Part shown: one piece after another, positions 18,591-27,757 of the stretch
Position numbering within the stretch: the first letter of the stretch is position 1
How the letters are laid out: each line of letters starts with the position of its first letter
NCBI GenBank assembly: GCA_030145715.1
Contig: JAIXHQ010000006.1
Coordinates: 59,017-123,016, forward strand
Direction: 5' to 3'
Length of the DNA stretch: 64,000 bases
Source of the DNA: Sphingopyxis sp.
Lineage (GTDB): Bacteria; Pseudomonadota; Alphaproteobacteria; Sphingomonadales; Sphingomonadaceae
Notes under the pieces: model-generated
Database searches by the model: none
What the model was told of the DNA's origin: nothing
What the model saw: the letters and a program-made list of their open reading frames with translations, nothing else
Position numbers and translations under genes: made by a program

Positions 18591-19351
18591 AGCTGCACCT
18601 CCAACCCGTCATAACCCGGTTCGACACCGGTCGGCAGTTCAGCCGCCAGGTCTTCATAGTCCATCGTATTGTCCATATGGGTGATGATCGCGCGCGGATT
18701 GCCGCACTTTGCCAATGCTTCGAGCGTCATCTGAAGATGCGGATGCGTTGGATGAGGATAGCGGCGCAGCGCGTCGATGACGAAAAGGTCGACGCCCTGG
18801 AAAAAATCGACCATCTCATCAGTAAATTTAGAGAAATCAGTTGCATAGGCGACTTTATGCGCACCGTCGCTAAAGATCAGGCCGCTGGCCTTGATCGGTC
18901 CGTGCGGCATTTCAATCGCGGACACTTCGAGCGGCCCGATCGATTGATGGTCCGCGAGATCGATCGGATCGACCGAGGCCGGATAGCCTGCGTTGCCCGC
19001 GAAAGCGTAAGTGAAACGCCATTTCAATATGTCCAGCACATGGTCGCGGGCATAGGCGGGAACGGCCGACCCCCGCGAATGCATGATCTGGCGCAGGTCG
19101 TCGAGGCCATGGCAATGATCGGCATGTTCATGGGTCCAGATGACCGCGTCAACCTCACCAACCTCGGCATCGAGCAATTGCAGCCGCATATCGGGACTGG
19201 TGTCGACCAATATCCGAAAACCGCCGAGCGAGATCAGGATTGATGCCCGGCTTCGCAGGTTGCGTGGGTTGTCCGGGTCGCACTGACCCCAGTCATTTCC
19301 GATCCGCGGCACGCCCGACGACGTGCCACAACCGAGGATGCGGACCTTCAT
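18587..19351 (-). CDS. metallo-beta-lactamase-fold hydrolase (PhnP-like)
   Basis: 254-residue hydrolase with the two-metal motif HEHADH (H-x-H-x-D-H), start KVRILGCGTSSGVPRIG as in PhnP/RNase Z-like phosphodiesterases, and further His/Asp ligands in AYATDFS and THMDNTMD. The substrate is unknown; PhnP itself cleaves cyclic phosphate esters. An in-frame extension of 56 codons upstream has no conservation-like character and overlaps tatD, so the ATG before KVRILGCG is used. It starts 13 bp after tatD stops and overlaps the next small gene, so it belongs to the same operon. Confidence 0.88.
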   Translation of the reverse strand: MKVRILGCGTSSGVPRIGNDWGQCDPDNPRNLRSRASILISLGGFRILVDTSPDMRLQLLDAEVGEVDAVIWTHEHADHCHGLDDLRQIMHSRGSAVPAYARDHVLDILKWRFTYAFAGNAGYPASVDPIDLADHQSIGPLEVSAIEMPHGPIKASGLIFSDGAHKVAYATDFSKFTDEMVDFFQGVDLFVIDALRRYPHPTHPHLQMTLEALAKCGNPRAIITHMDNTMDYEDLAAELPTGVEPGYDGLEVQL

Positions 19352-19364
19352 GCCCGATGTGACG

Positions 19365-20141
19365 TCATGGCGCCGCCTTGCTGAAAAGCGAATAGAAATT
19401 GGCCGACGTCGCGGCCCTGAGTTCATCCTGATCTTCGTCACGCAATGCAGCGAGGAATGCGAGCGTGTCCGCGACGAAGGCAGGCTCCCCGGTTTTGCCC
19501 CGATGCGGCACTGGAGCAAGGAAGGGGGAATCGGTTTCGATCAGCAGCCGCTCTTGCGGCAGCCATTTGGCCGTGGCTTGCAGGTCGGCGGCGTTCTTGA
19601 ACGTGACGATGCCGGAGATCGAGATGAAAAGCCCAAGGTCCAGCGCCTTGCGAGCGAAATCGTCGCTGGCGGTGAAGCAATGGATGACACCGGGAAATTC
19701 CGTCTTTGCCATTTCTTCGGCCAGCAACGCCAGCGTGTCATCCTCGGCATCGCGCGTATGGACGATGATCGGCAGGCCGGTCTGTTGCGATGCATGAATA
19801 TGGCCGCGAAAGCTTTCCTGCTGCCGTTTCCGGTCGCTTTTGTCGTAATAATAGTCGAGGCCAGTCTCTCCGATGCCTACGACGCGCGGATGCGCGGCGC
19901 GTTCGACGAGCTTGGCCGTGTCGACATCCGGATGACTGTCGGCATCGTGCGGATGAATGCCGACGCTGGCCCACACGTCCTTGTGCGCTTCGGCTGCCGC
20001 CAGCACGTCATCCCACTCGCTTTCACGCGTCGCGATGTTGAGCATGGCGGTCACGCCCGTCGCCCGCGCCCGCGCCAGCACCTCGTCCTGCTGCTCGGCG
20101 AGGCCCTTGTAATTGAGATGGCAATGCGAATCGACGAGCAT
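19365..20141 (-). CDS. tatD: TatD-family metal-dependent DNase/hydrolase
   Basis: 258-residue TIM-barrel hydrolase beginning MLVDSHCHLN (metal ligands H-x-H), with GIHPHDADSH, GIGETGLDYYYD (metal Glu), PIIVHTRDAEDDTL and ETDSPFLAP (final Asp). Family members are 3'-5' exonucleases or uncharacterised phosphoesterases. Its ATG overlaps the metG stop by one base (TGATG), a conserved metG-tatD pairing. The symbol is family level; the orthologue could equally be called ycfH. Confidence 0.92.
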   Translation of the reverse strand: MLVDSHCHLNYKGLAEQQDEVLARARATGVTAMLNIATRESEWDDVLAAAEAHKDVWASVGIHPHDADSHPDVDTAKLVERAAHPRVVGIGETGLDYYYDKSDRKRQQESFRGHIHASQQTGLPIIVHTRDAEDDTLALLAEEMAKTEFPGVIHCFTASDDFARKALDLGLFISISGIVTFKNAADLQATAKWLPQERLLIETDSPFLAPVPHRGKTGEPAFVADTLAFLAALRDEDQDELRAATSANFYSLFSKAAP

Positions 20142-21718
20142 CAAGTCTCCCCTTCCCCTTCTGGCACGTCGAGCCGCGGAAAGATCGGGATCGGCTGGCC
20201 GATGGTGAAGCCGCTGGCGGTCAGTTTCGCGAGCCATTCGCCGTCCGCCAGCGCGCTGAAGTCGCGATCGTCGGGTGCGATGCCCATCTGGTCCAGCAGC
20301 ATGTCGGCCGCCGCCGGTACGACGGGCCTGATCGCGATCGCGAGTGTCCGTACCGCCTGAAAGAGGGTCATCAGCACCGCGCGCATCCGTTCGGGATCGG
20401 TCTTGCGCAGCGCCCAAGGTGCCTGTGTGTCGACATATTGGTTGCAGGCAAACACCGCGCGGATCCAATCTTCGATGCCGATCGAAAAGGCGAGTTGTTC
20501 AAACTCATTCGGCAGGCGGACGGTCGCCATGGCGGTGACGTCCGCCAGCAAATCATCATCGTCCTGCGTGGCCGCATGATCGGCCGAAATCCTGCCGTCC
20601 AGATTCTTGAAGATCATCGACAGGCTGCGCTGTGCAAGGTTGCCGAAGCTGTTTGCCAGATCGGCGTTGGCGGTGCGGACGATCGCTTCGGCGGAATAGG
20701 TGCCGTCCTGTCCGAAGCTGACTTCGCGTAACAGGTAATAGCGTAGCGCATCGACGCCGAACTGGTCGGCAAGCGCCATCGGATCGACGACATTGCCGAG
20801 CGATTTCGACATCTTCTCTCCCCGGTTCAGCAGGAAGCCGTGGCCGAACACCTGTTTCGGCAGGGGCAGGCCTGCACTCATCAGGAAGGCCGGCCAGTAA
20901 ACCGCATGAAATCGCACAATATCTTTGCCGATCATGTGGATATCCGCGGGCCAGAATTCGCCGAAATCGCTTGCCGGATCGGGATAGCCAAGGCCTGACA
21001 AATAGGTGGTGAGGGCGTCGACCCACACATACATGACGTGGCCCGGCGACTCCGGAACGGGCACGCCCCAATCGAAGCTGGTACGCGACACGCTCAGGTC
21101 TTTTAGCCCGCCCTCGACGAAGCGCATGACTTCGTTCCGGCGGCTTTCCGGGCGGATGAAATCGGGCTGGTCGCTATAGAGGGCGATCAGTCGATCCTGA
21201 TATTTCGACAGGCGAAAGAACCAGCTTTCCTCGACCGTCCATTCGACGGGCGTGCCCTGGGGCGAGAGGCGGACGTCCCCTTCTCCGGCGACGAGTTCGC
21301 TTTCGTCGTAAAAGGCTTCGTCGCGGACCGAATACCAGCCTTCGTAACGATCGAGATAGAGGTCGCCATTGGCCTCCATCGCGCGCCACAGAGCCTGAGA
21401 GGCGGCATGATGCGCGGCGTCGGACGTGCGCATGAAATTATCATAACTGATATTCAGTCTGGCATACATCTCACGGAAATATCCCGACATTTCGTCGGCC
21501 AGATCGATCGTTGCACGCCCCTGATCGCGCGCCGTCTGAAACATTTTCAAGCCATGTTCGTCGGTCCCGGTGACAAGCCGGACTTCGCGCCCGCGCGCCC
21601 GCTGAAACCGGGCCATGGTGTCGGTGGCGATTGCTTCATAGGCATGGCCTATGTGGGGGCGCCCATTGGGATAGCTGATCGCGGTGGTGATGTAGAAAGG
21701 TTCGCTGTGTTCGGACAT
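20141..21718 (-). CDS. metG: methionine-tRNA ligase
   Basis: 525-residue class I aminoacyl-tRNA synthetase. The HIGH motif is HIGH at residues 22-25 (GRPHIGHAYEA) and the KMSKS loop is intact (GEKMSKSLGNVVDP). The four-cysteine zinc knuckle of the E. coli type and the C-terminal dimerisation domain are absent, as in the short alphaproteobacterial form. It sits between holB (38 bp upstream) and tatD (1-bp overlap), an arrangement conserved in this group. Confidence 0.96.
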   Translation of the reverse strand: MSEHSEPFYITTAISYPNGRPHIGHAYEAIATDTMARFQRARGREVRLVTGTDEHGLKMFQTARDQGRATIDLADEMSGYFREMYARLNISYDNFMRTSDAAHHAASQALWRAMEANGDLYLDRYEGWYSVRDEAFYDESELVAGEGDVRLSPQGTPVEWTVEESWFFRLSKYQDRLIALYSDQPDFIRPESRRNEVMRFVEGGLKDLSVSRTSFDWGVPVPESPGHVMYVWVDALTTYLSGLGYPDPASDFGEFWPADIHMIGKDIVRFHAVYWPAFLMSAGLPLPKQVFGHGFLLNRGEKMSKSLGNVVDPMALADQFGVDALRYYLLREVSFGQDGTYSAEAIVRTANADLANSFGNLAQRSLSMIFKNLDGRISADHAATQDDDDLLADVTAMATVRLPNEFEQLAFSIGIEDWIRAVFACNQYVDTQAPWALRKTDPERMRAVLMTLFQAVRTLAIAIRPVVPAAADMLLDQMGIAPDDRDFSALADGEWLAKLTASGFTIGQPIPIFPRLDVPEGEGET

Positions 21719-21756
21719 GCGCGGGCCTTAGCCGCTGGCGCGCGCGAGGGAAAGCG

Positions 21757-22737
21757 TCAGCGTGCGCCCTGCCCGTGTCGCGGCGCCAGTTCGGCCAAGC
21801 AGTTGCCGATTTCGAAGCCCACCATCGCCCCGTCATAGGAACCGCGCACGGCATCGCGAACGGTTCGCTGAACCCGGTCCCACTGTGCGAGAATCGGCGC
21901 GATCTCCTCCACCGGACGTTCGCGCGCGAGACGGGCCAGCAAGCCGGGGACGATATCGATCACCAGTTCGAGCCGCGCCCGATTGCTGGTCCCGCCCACA
22001 TCGCGGGCCAAGGCCTCGCGCAGCCGGTTTTCGGGGTCTCCCGAATTGGCGATCGCGAGCAGCCTTTTTTCCATCGCCGCCACGTCGCTGTCGATCAGCG
22101 CCAGCGCCTTGCCCGGAACCCCGCCCGACGCGGCGACGATCGCGCGTAGTTCCGTCACGTCGATCATCGGCCGCATTTCGTGCAGCCATGCCGTCATGAC
22201 GTCATTGTCAACCGGTTGAAAACGAAGCGTTCTGCACCGCGACCTGATCGTTGGGAGCAAGCGGCCCGGCGAATGACTGACCAGCAGGAACAGCGTCTTG
22301 GCCGGGGGTTCTTCCAACGTCTTGAGCAACGCGTTCGCGCCGTCCGTCTCAAGATCATCGACCGCATCGATGATGATGACGCGCCAGTCGCCGAGCGACA
22401 GCGACAGATGCAGTCGGCGGATCATCTGCCGGACCTGTTCGATCGTGATATTGCGCGCGAGTTCCTTTGCCTTGTCCTTTGGCTGGCGCGCCAGGCGAAG
22501 GATTTCAGGGTGATTGCCCGCATCGACAAGGCGGCCCGCCGCCCCGTCGCCGGGATCGTCCAGCCCAGCCTGAGGCATGTCGCCGCCGATACCGTGCGTT
22601 ACCAGAAAGCGGGCGACACGTTCGGCAAAGGCCCCCTTCCCCATCCCCTGCGGTCCGGCGAGCAGCCAGGCGTGATGAAGCCGGCCACCTTGCCATGATT
22701 CGAGAAACGCCCGTTCGGCGCCTTCATGGCCGATCAT
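21757..22737 (-). CDS. holB: DNA polymerase III subunit delta'
   Basis: 326 residues of the clamp-loader delta' subunit. It begins MIGHEGAERAFLESWQGGRLHHAWLL, has the degenerate P-loop GPQGMGKG, VIIIDAVDDLETDGANALLKTLEEPP and the SRC-like HSPGRLLPTIRSRC. The ATG overlapping the tmk stop (ATGA) was chosen; a second ATG three codons upstream is inside tmk. The zinc-binding cysteines of E. coli delta' are not evident. The tmk-holB-metG-tatD order is widely conserved. Confidence 0.94.
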   Translation of the reverse strand: MIGHEGAERAFLESWQGGRLHHAWLLAGPQGMGKGAFAERVARFLVTHGIGGDMPQAGLDDPGDGAAGRLVDAGNHPEILRLARQPKDKAKELARNITIEQVRQMIRRLHLSLSLGDWRVIIIDAVDDLETDGANALLKTLEEPPAKTLFLLVSHSPGRLLPTIRSRCRTLRFQPVDNDVMTAWLHEMRPMIDVTELRAIVAASGGVPGKALALIDSDVAAMEKRLLAIANSGDPENRLREALARDVGGTSNRARLELVIDIVPGLLARLARERPVEEIAPILAQWDRVQRTVRDAVRGSYDGAMVGFEIGNCLAELAPRHGQGAR

Positions 22738-23354
22738 GGCAGCCATTCCTGAAGTTCGGCGAGGATCGCCCGGGTGACATCTTCCGCCGCGGCATCGGCG
22801 CTCACGATCCGCCACCGCGACGGTTCGGCCGCCGCGATCTCGACGAAGCGCGCGGCAAGGCGCGCCTGATAGTCCGCCGGCTTGCTGCCCATGCGGTCGC
22901 TGCCGCCGCGCTCGGTCAGGCGCCGATCGGCCTCTGCGGCACTGACGGTGAGCAGGAAGGTGCGGTCGGGAAACAACCCGACCGATCCGATGCGATGCAG
23001 CGCCAATATGTCGGCATCCGTGATACCGCCGCCGCCGCCCTGATAAGCGCGGCTCGAATCGATGAAACGATCGCACAACACCCATGCGCCGCGTTCCAGC
23101 GCCGGACGGATGGTGCGCGCGACATGATCGGCCCGCGCAGCGGCGAACAGCAAGGCCTCGCTTCGCGCATCCCAGCGGTCGTCGCTGCCATGCATCAGCA
23201 GGTCCCGGATAGCCTCTGCACCGCTGCTCCCGCCCGGTTCGCGCGTCGGCACGACGTCGATCCCGCGCATTTCCAGGGCGGCGGCAAGGGCGCGGATTTG
23301 CGTCGATTTCCCGACGCCTTCGCCGCCCTCCAACGTGATGAAGCGCCCGGTCAA
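22734..23354 (-). CDS. tmk: thymidylate kinase, TTG start
   Basis: 206-residue kinase making dTDP from dTMP. The P-loop GGEGVGKSTQ lies close to the N-terminus, then PTREPGGSSGAEAIRDLL and CDRFIDSSRAYQGGGGG (DR motif). The most likely start is TTG overlapping the carboxypeptidase stop (TTGA), placing GRFITLEGGEGVGKS at the normal distance. An open extension upstream lies inside the neighbouring gene and is rejected. Confidence 0.93.
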   Translation of the reverse strand: MTGRFITLEGGEGVGKSTQIRALAAALEMRGIDVVPTREPGGSSGAEAIRDLLMHGSDDRWDARSEALLFAAARADHVARTIRPALERGAWVLCDRFIDSSRAYQGGGGGITDADILALHRIGSVGLFPDRTFLLTVSAAEADRRLTERGGSDRMGSKPADYQARLAARFVEIAAAEPSRWRIVSADAAAEDVTRAILAELQEWLP

Positions 23355-24361
23355 CGCGCGGCCAGCCGTTGAGACCCGGCGGCGCGTTCGCGGGCCTTGT
23401 CGCCTTGGGGAAACGGGGGGCGGTCGATGCCCACGGCGGAGACGCGCGCCCTGCCCTCTGCTTGTTCGAAACCCCAGGTCATCAGCCGTTCGGCCTCTTC
23501 GCGCCGCGCCTTTTCGCTGCTCATCCCCGCTATGACCATGATGAGACGCCGGCCATGGCGTTTGGCGGACCCCAGAAAACAATAGCCCGCTTCAGCGGTA
23601 TGGCCGGTCTTCAGGCCGTCGGCGCCCTCGAAACGCCCCAGGATCGGATTGCGATTGGATTGAACAATCGGCTCGCCCTCGGGCGATTTGCCATGCTGAA
23701 GCCTTGGCACAGAAAAATAGCGTGCATAGCCGTCGGGATGGTCGCGGATCAGGCGGTCGGCGAGCGTAATGAGGTCGGCGGCGCTGACCCGGGTAACCCC
23801 GCCGTCCGGCCAGCCGCTGGCGGTGCCGAATCGGCTCGATCCCATGCCTATGACTGCCGCTAAGGCATTCATCCGTTTGACAAATGCCTCCTCGCTGCCG
23901 TCGACGCCGATCGCGAGAACTTCGGCGGCGTCATTGCCCGAAACGGTAATCAGCCCCTTCAGCAATTCGTCGACCGTGAGTTTTTCGTCCGGCAGCAGGA
24001 ACATGGTCGAACTGCCGCGGCGGCCTCCCCACCTCCTCCACGTCGCCTCGCTGACGGTGAATTGATCGTTGCGGGAGAGTTTGCCCTTTTTGATCAGGTC
24101 GAGGATGGCATAGGCCGTCATCACCTTTGCCATCGATGCCGGGGCAAAGCGTTTGTCAGCACCGCGCGAGAAAAGAATCTCGCCCGATTCGAGGTCCTTG
24201 AGCATTACGATCGGCGCCTGAGTGACATAGGGTGCGCGGCTGATCGGCGCATTTTTCGGTCGTGCATCGCCGACCGTCGCAGCCGCCGGAAAGGCAAACG
24301 GCAGGGCCAAGAGCGCGAGCGCCGCGATGCTGAACTTTGCAGAGATGCCCAATTTTGCCAC
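23351..24361 (-). CDS. D-alanyl-D-alanine carboxypeptidase (penicillin-binding protein 5/6 family), GTG start
   Basis: 336-residue secreted serine carboxypeptidase trimming peptidoglycan stem peptides. A signal peptide (AKFSIAALALLALPFAFPAAA) is followed by the three active-site motifs: S-M-A-K in FAPASMAKVM, S-G-N in TVSGNDAAE and K-T-G in GLKTGHTAEAG. The C-terminal beta-rich domain of PBP5 is much reduced. GTG is the only sensible start ahead of the signal peptide; the next in-frame ATG lies past the signal. It starts 11 bp after rlpA and ends overlapping tmk. Confidence 0.92.
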   Translation of the reverse strand: MAKLGISAKFSIAALALLALPFAFPAAATVGDARPKNAPISRAPYVTQAPIVMLKDLESGEILFSRGADKRFAPASMAKVMTAYAILDLIKKGKLSRNDQFTVSEATWRRWGGRRGSSTMFLLPDEKLTVDELLKGLITVSGNDAAEVLAIGVDGSEEAFVKRMNALAAVIGMGSSRFGTASGWPDGGVTRVSAADLITLADRLIRDHPDGYARYFSVPRLQHGKSPEGEPIVQSNRNPILGRFEGADGLKTGHTAEAGYCFLGSAKRHGRRLIMVIAGMSSEKARREEAERLMTWGFEQAEGRARVSAVGIDRPPFPQGDKARERAAGSQRLAAR

Positions 24362-24372
24362 GCGATCGACCG

Positions 24373-25359
24373 TCAGCGGTCGCGCTGAACGACCGCGTCG
24401 CCGAAACCCTTGGCCTTCACCTTGCCGAGAGCGCTGCGCGTCTCGCCATCGCTGGCGAAGGGGCCAACGCGGACACGCCATAGATTGCCCACCTTCGTCA
24501 CATGACCGCCCACCGATTTCGCGGCGGCATTGGCACGGGTTTCAGTGCTGAACGCGCCGACCTGCACGATATATTTTCCAGCAACAGCCGGGGCCGGTTT
24601 GGTCGCCGTCGGCTTTGCCCCGGCTTTAGGCACGGGCGCCTTCGTCGTTCCGGGCGCCTCGACGGCCAGACGGTCATCACCGGGTTTGGCGGTGCCCGAC
24701 GCAACCGGCGCGGCGGGCTGCGCTGTAACCGGTGCAATCGCGGCCTTTGGGACGGGCAAAGCCTTTGCCTTGTTGCGAAGGATCGCGAGCAGCGATTCGG
24801 GCGTCGCGATCCGTTCTGGCACCGGCTTGCCCAGGCGAAGCTGTGCTCGTTCGGCGGCGGGCGGGTTCGTGCGGCGTACGCGCACGGCGGTCACGCCGTC
24901 CGCGAGGCCAAGCTGCTGAGCCGCGGCGCGCGAAAGATCGATCAGTCGGTCGCCGACCATCGGGCCGCGATCATTGACGCGCACGAGGATCGTCCGACCG
25001 GTATCGAGCGCCGTCACCTCGACATAGCTGGGCAACGGCAGCGTCTTGTGCGCGGCGCTGATCGCACCGGGATCGAATGTTTCACCATTGGCGGTCGGTC
25101 GCCCGGCGAGTTCGTCACCATACCAGCTTGCATAGCCGACATCGTCATAATCGGGAACATCGGCGGGTGAATAGGTTACCCCGCCGATCGTGTAGGGATC
25201 GCCAAGCTTGACCGGCACGTCGGCGACCCCGGCGGCGCCGGTCGCGGGCGTCGGACCGGCATTTGGCCGTCCTTCGCGCTTGCCATCGAAACTTCCGCAG
25301 CCGGTGAGCATCAACATGGCCCCGGCCCACAGAACCCCGCCCTTAACGATCGATTTCAT
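24373..25359 (-). CDS. rlpA: RlpA septal ring lytic transglycosylase lipoprotein with SPOR domain
   Basis: 328 residues. A lipoprotein signal with lipobox LTGC (residues about 18-21) is followed by a double-psi beta-barrel domain (GYASWYGDELAGRPTANGE, then VRVNDRGPMVGDRLIDLS), a long Pro/Ala/Lys-rich linker, and a C-terminal SPOR domain (YIVQVGAFSTETRANAAA) that binds denuded septal glycan. RlpA cleaves such glycan. The chosen ATG precedes KSIVKGG; an upstream extension lies within mltB. The start overlaps the mltB stop by 17 bp, placing two glycan-cleaving enzymes in one unit. Confidence 0.93.
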   Translation of the reverse strand: MKSIVKGGVLWAGAMLMLTGCGSFDGKREGRPNAGPTPATGAAGVADVPVKLGDPYTIGGVTYSPADVPDYDDVGYASWYGDELAGRPTANGETFDPGAISAAHKTLPLPSYVEVTALDTGRTILVRVNDRGPMVGDRLIDLSRAAAQQLGLADGVTAVRVRRTNPPAAERAQLRLGKPVPERIATPESLLAILRNKAKALPVPKAAIAPVTAQPAAPVASGTAKPGDDRLAVEAPGTTKAPVPKAGAKPTATKPAPAVAGKYIVQVGAFSTETRANAAAKSVGGHVTKVGNLWRVRVGPFASDGETRSALGKVKAKGFGDAVVQRDR

Positions 25360-26404
25360 CCGCCAGCAACCCCACAGACAGTGCATAAAAGTTGGAACAA
25401 TTATAATCCAATATCGCACGATAGTTACCGGTCAACAAATAGGCCGTTCGCCCCGGCCCATCGGGTTCCAGCAGCGTCGCCTGAACATTGCCGTCGGGCC
25501 AGCGGCCGTCGACAGGCTGAATCCCGTCCGCGCGCCATTCGGCCATCGAACGCCAGCGACTGTGGCGGTCGAAAACCCGCGGGCAGCGTGTCGGCGTCAA
25601 CCGGTTGGCAACGCGCGCGCGATCGAATCCGGCGGGCACGCTGACCGCCACGCCCCACGGTTGCCCCGCGCGCCAGCCCGCGCGGCGCAGATAGGAGCCG
25701 ATCGATTCAATCGCATCCGCCTCGCTCGACCATATGCGCGCGACACCGTCGCCATCGCCATCCTCGGCGACCTGCAGATAGACCGACGGCAGAAATTGCG
25801 GATAACCAAAGGCGCCCGCCCAGCTTCCTTTCAGCGCGCTGCGCGGAACGCCGCGCTCGACCATCACCATCGTCGCGATAAATTCAGGTTCGAACAGGCT
25901 GCGGCGGCGCCCTTCATAGGCCAGCGTCGCCAGCGCCTGAGGCAGGTCGAAGTTGCCGGTAACCTGCCCATAAGCGGTTTCATGGCCATAGATTGCGATC
26001 ATGATGCTCGTCGGCACGCCGGTGCGCGCCTCGATCCGCGACAAGAGCGGTAAAAGCCGGTCGTGAACCCGACGCCCGCCGCCAATTCGCGCCGCATCGA
26101 CATGCTTGATGCGATAAGGCGCAAAGGCCGGGATAGGCGTATTGGGGTTCGGCGGGCTGCCAAGATTATCCCGGTCGAGCGCGACGACGCGCGCATTATA
26201 GGTTAGCCCGATGGCCACACGGTCAAAGGTCGCGCGCGATACGCCTTGCGCCTGTGCCTTGGGCCAGAGCGACTGAACATAGGCATCGAAGCCGCCCTCA
26301 CCCCCCTGGGCATAGAGCGGCGCGGAGGCCGTGAGCATCCACGCCGACAGAAAAGTCGCGGCAAGTGCGAAAAAGCGTCGGGTTCCGAAACTGATGATAT
26401 GCAT
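25343..26404 (-). CDS. mltB: MltB-type lytic murein transglycosylase
   Basis: 353 residues with an N-terminal signal sequence (RRFFALAATFLSAWMLTASAPLYAQ) and an SLT_2/MltB catalytic domain: catalytic Glu in IYGHETAYGQVTGNFD, then SWAGAFGYPQFLPSVY and a C-terminal GNYRAILDYNCSNFYA. It cleaves the MurNAc-GlcNAc bond with anhydro-muramic acid formation. Cleavage after AYAQ-like residues suggests a periplasmic rather than lipid-anchored form. The second ATG was preferred because GGTGGGGA precedes it; the first lies five codons upstream. First gene of the long minus-strand operon. Confidence 0.92.
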   Translation of the reverse strand: MHIISFGTRRFFALAATFLSAWMLTASAPLYAQGGEGGFDAYVQSLWPKAQAQGVSRATFDRVAIGLTYNARVVALDRDNLGSPPNPNTPIPAFAPYRIKHVDAARIGGGRRVHDRLLPLLSRIEARTGVPTSIMIAIYGHETAYGQVTGNFDLPQALATLAYEGRRRSLFEPEFIATMVMVERGVPRSALKGSWAGAFGYPQFLPSVYLQVAEDGDGDGVARIWSSEADAIESIGSYLRRAGWRAGQPWGVAVSVPAGFDRARVANRLTPTRCPRVFDRHSRWRSMAEWRADGIQPVDGRWPDGNVQATLLEPDGPGRTAYLLTGNYRAILDYNCSNFYALSVGLLADEIDR

Positions 26405-26670
26405 GATGTCCCCACCCATAGAATGTGTGTCGCACAGATGCGAGCGACTTGACTAGCTGTGGCAGGGACGAAATGATTCATTCATGCGGCGGGCGGAGCG
26501 CGGAAGGTTTCGCTTGCCGCAGGACCATCTCGCGCTATGGCGGCCCGCGATGGGCGCGGCGCCCAAAACCAGACGTATATTGGAAATGGGGTCGCAAAGG
26601 GTTGGCACGGGGGGCGTTGGGTGGTTATGCACCCTGGAACTGTCCGTGGGCTGTAAGCCCGACACGGTAT

Positions 26671-26760
26671 GGAAGAGTGTCCGAGTGGTTTAAGGAACCG
26701 GTCTTGAAAACCGGCGAGCGGGCAACCGTTCCGTGGGTTCGAATCCCACCTCTTCCGCCA
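26671..26760 (+). tRNA. tRNA-Ser (anticodon UGA)
   Basis: The 90-nt cloverleaf has acceptor GGAAGAG/CTCTTCC, discriminator G and encoded CCA. The anticodon loop CTTGAAA (anticodon TGA) is flanked by CCGGT/ACCGG, followed by a long class II variable arm and a T-arm GTGGG-TTCGAAT-CCCAC. Its length and variable arm are typical of serine tRNAs. Confidence 0.97.
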
Positions 26761-26799
26761 ATTCGCCAGTCTATCGGGCCAGATGGGGGGGGGTAGCTT

Positions 26800-27663
26800 A
26801 TGCCGTTTCAGCCATTTGGCTACAGATTCGACATTAAATCCCCTGTTTCTCGGGATACCCTTAAAGGTAACATCCGCGCTCGGAAAAAAGGTTGGTTCCA
26901 TCCGAAAACCGGCGCACGCGGATGGATTGTCGGCCCTGTTATCTGCTTATGGTTTAGCGCGTTTGATAGATATGGGCCGATGATAATCGGTGTACTTTCT
27001 GACGACGGGCTGGCGTGCCGAATTAAGGGGCGGGCAGGATCGGACCTCAACGGCGTGCTGATGTTCGTCGCATTGATGCCGTTTTTCATCTCGCTGGTTT
27101 ACATGAGCGCCTCTGACGGAGACCCTGCCGCGGGACAAATTGCGCCCATATTCGGCATTTTCATCCTTCTTAGTCCGCTGGTTCTCTGGTTGGCGCATTC
27201 CGATCGCAAGGATGCAGAACCACTTGTTCGTTTCCTGCGAGACGTTGCTGGCGAGCGCGAGGCACCATTACGCGCTCGGCCAACGCAAACGCTGTTACCT
27301 GACAATCTCGCCTTGCACGTATCGGGCGATACCGCGCTCCTGCCGTTGACCACGGATACAATCTATAATGCGCTGCTTGAAACCGGCACCGATGAATTCA
27401 TTGTGCTGGAAAGGTCCGCAGAAAAATACCTCCAGACGGCTTCTCGTGGCGGCAAGTTCACAATCGAGATGAGGGACGGAGACTATCTGAACCACTATCA
27501 AGCCCGACGTGTTCGCAGCGCCCAAACAAAGCGGCGCAAGCTGAACTTCGATTTCTCTTTTGACGAGGCGTTAGAGGTAGTGCTTGCCTACGCAACTGGA
27601 AATGAAATGCCCAAGTCGGTGGCTTGGGAGAAAATGGACATGCCCGCGCCTACGACTGGCTGA
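26800..27663 (+). CDS. hypothetical membrane protein, no recognised family
   Basis: 287 residues. A soluble N-terminus (about 1-38, basic) leads to one weakly hydrophobic segment (about 43-53) and two clear membrane segments (about 86-101 and 116-132), then a cytoplasmic C-terminal half rich in charged residues without a known motif. It starts 40 bp after tRNA-Ser and has visibly lower GC and more varied codon use than its neighbours. Position next to a tRNA suggests acquisition, but no integrase or repeat of the tRNA 3' end is present. It may share a transcript with the autotransporter that follows 94 bp later. Confidence 0.65.
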   Translation: MPFQPFGYRFDIKSPVSRDTLKGNIRARKKGWFHPKTGARGWIVGPVICLWFSAFDRYGPMIIGVLSDDGLACRIKGRAGSDLNGVLMFVALMPFFISLVYMSASDGDPAAGQIAPIFGIFILLSPLVLWLAHSDRKDAEPLVRFLRDVAGEREAPLRARPTQTLLPDNLALHVSGDTALLPLTTDTIYNALLETGTDEFIVLERSAEKYLQTASRGGKFTIEMRDGDYLNHYQARRVRSAQTKRRKLNFDFSFDEALEVVLAYATGNEMPKSVAWEKMDMPAPTTG

Positions 27664-27757
27664 AGGCGCCATATTTTTTCCAAGGCCGAACAGAAGCTGT
27701 TCCGTCTTGTGGTCATTCCCGGGAAATGTCCCGGGCCCCGATCACAAGAGGAACCCG

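Noticed and set aside
23335..23535. Short plus-strand frames opposite the carboxypeptidase and tmk junction
   Set aside because: They are antisense to conserved active-site motifs and have no ribosome sites.
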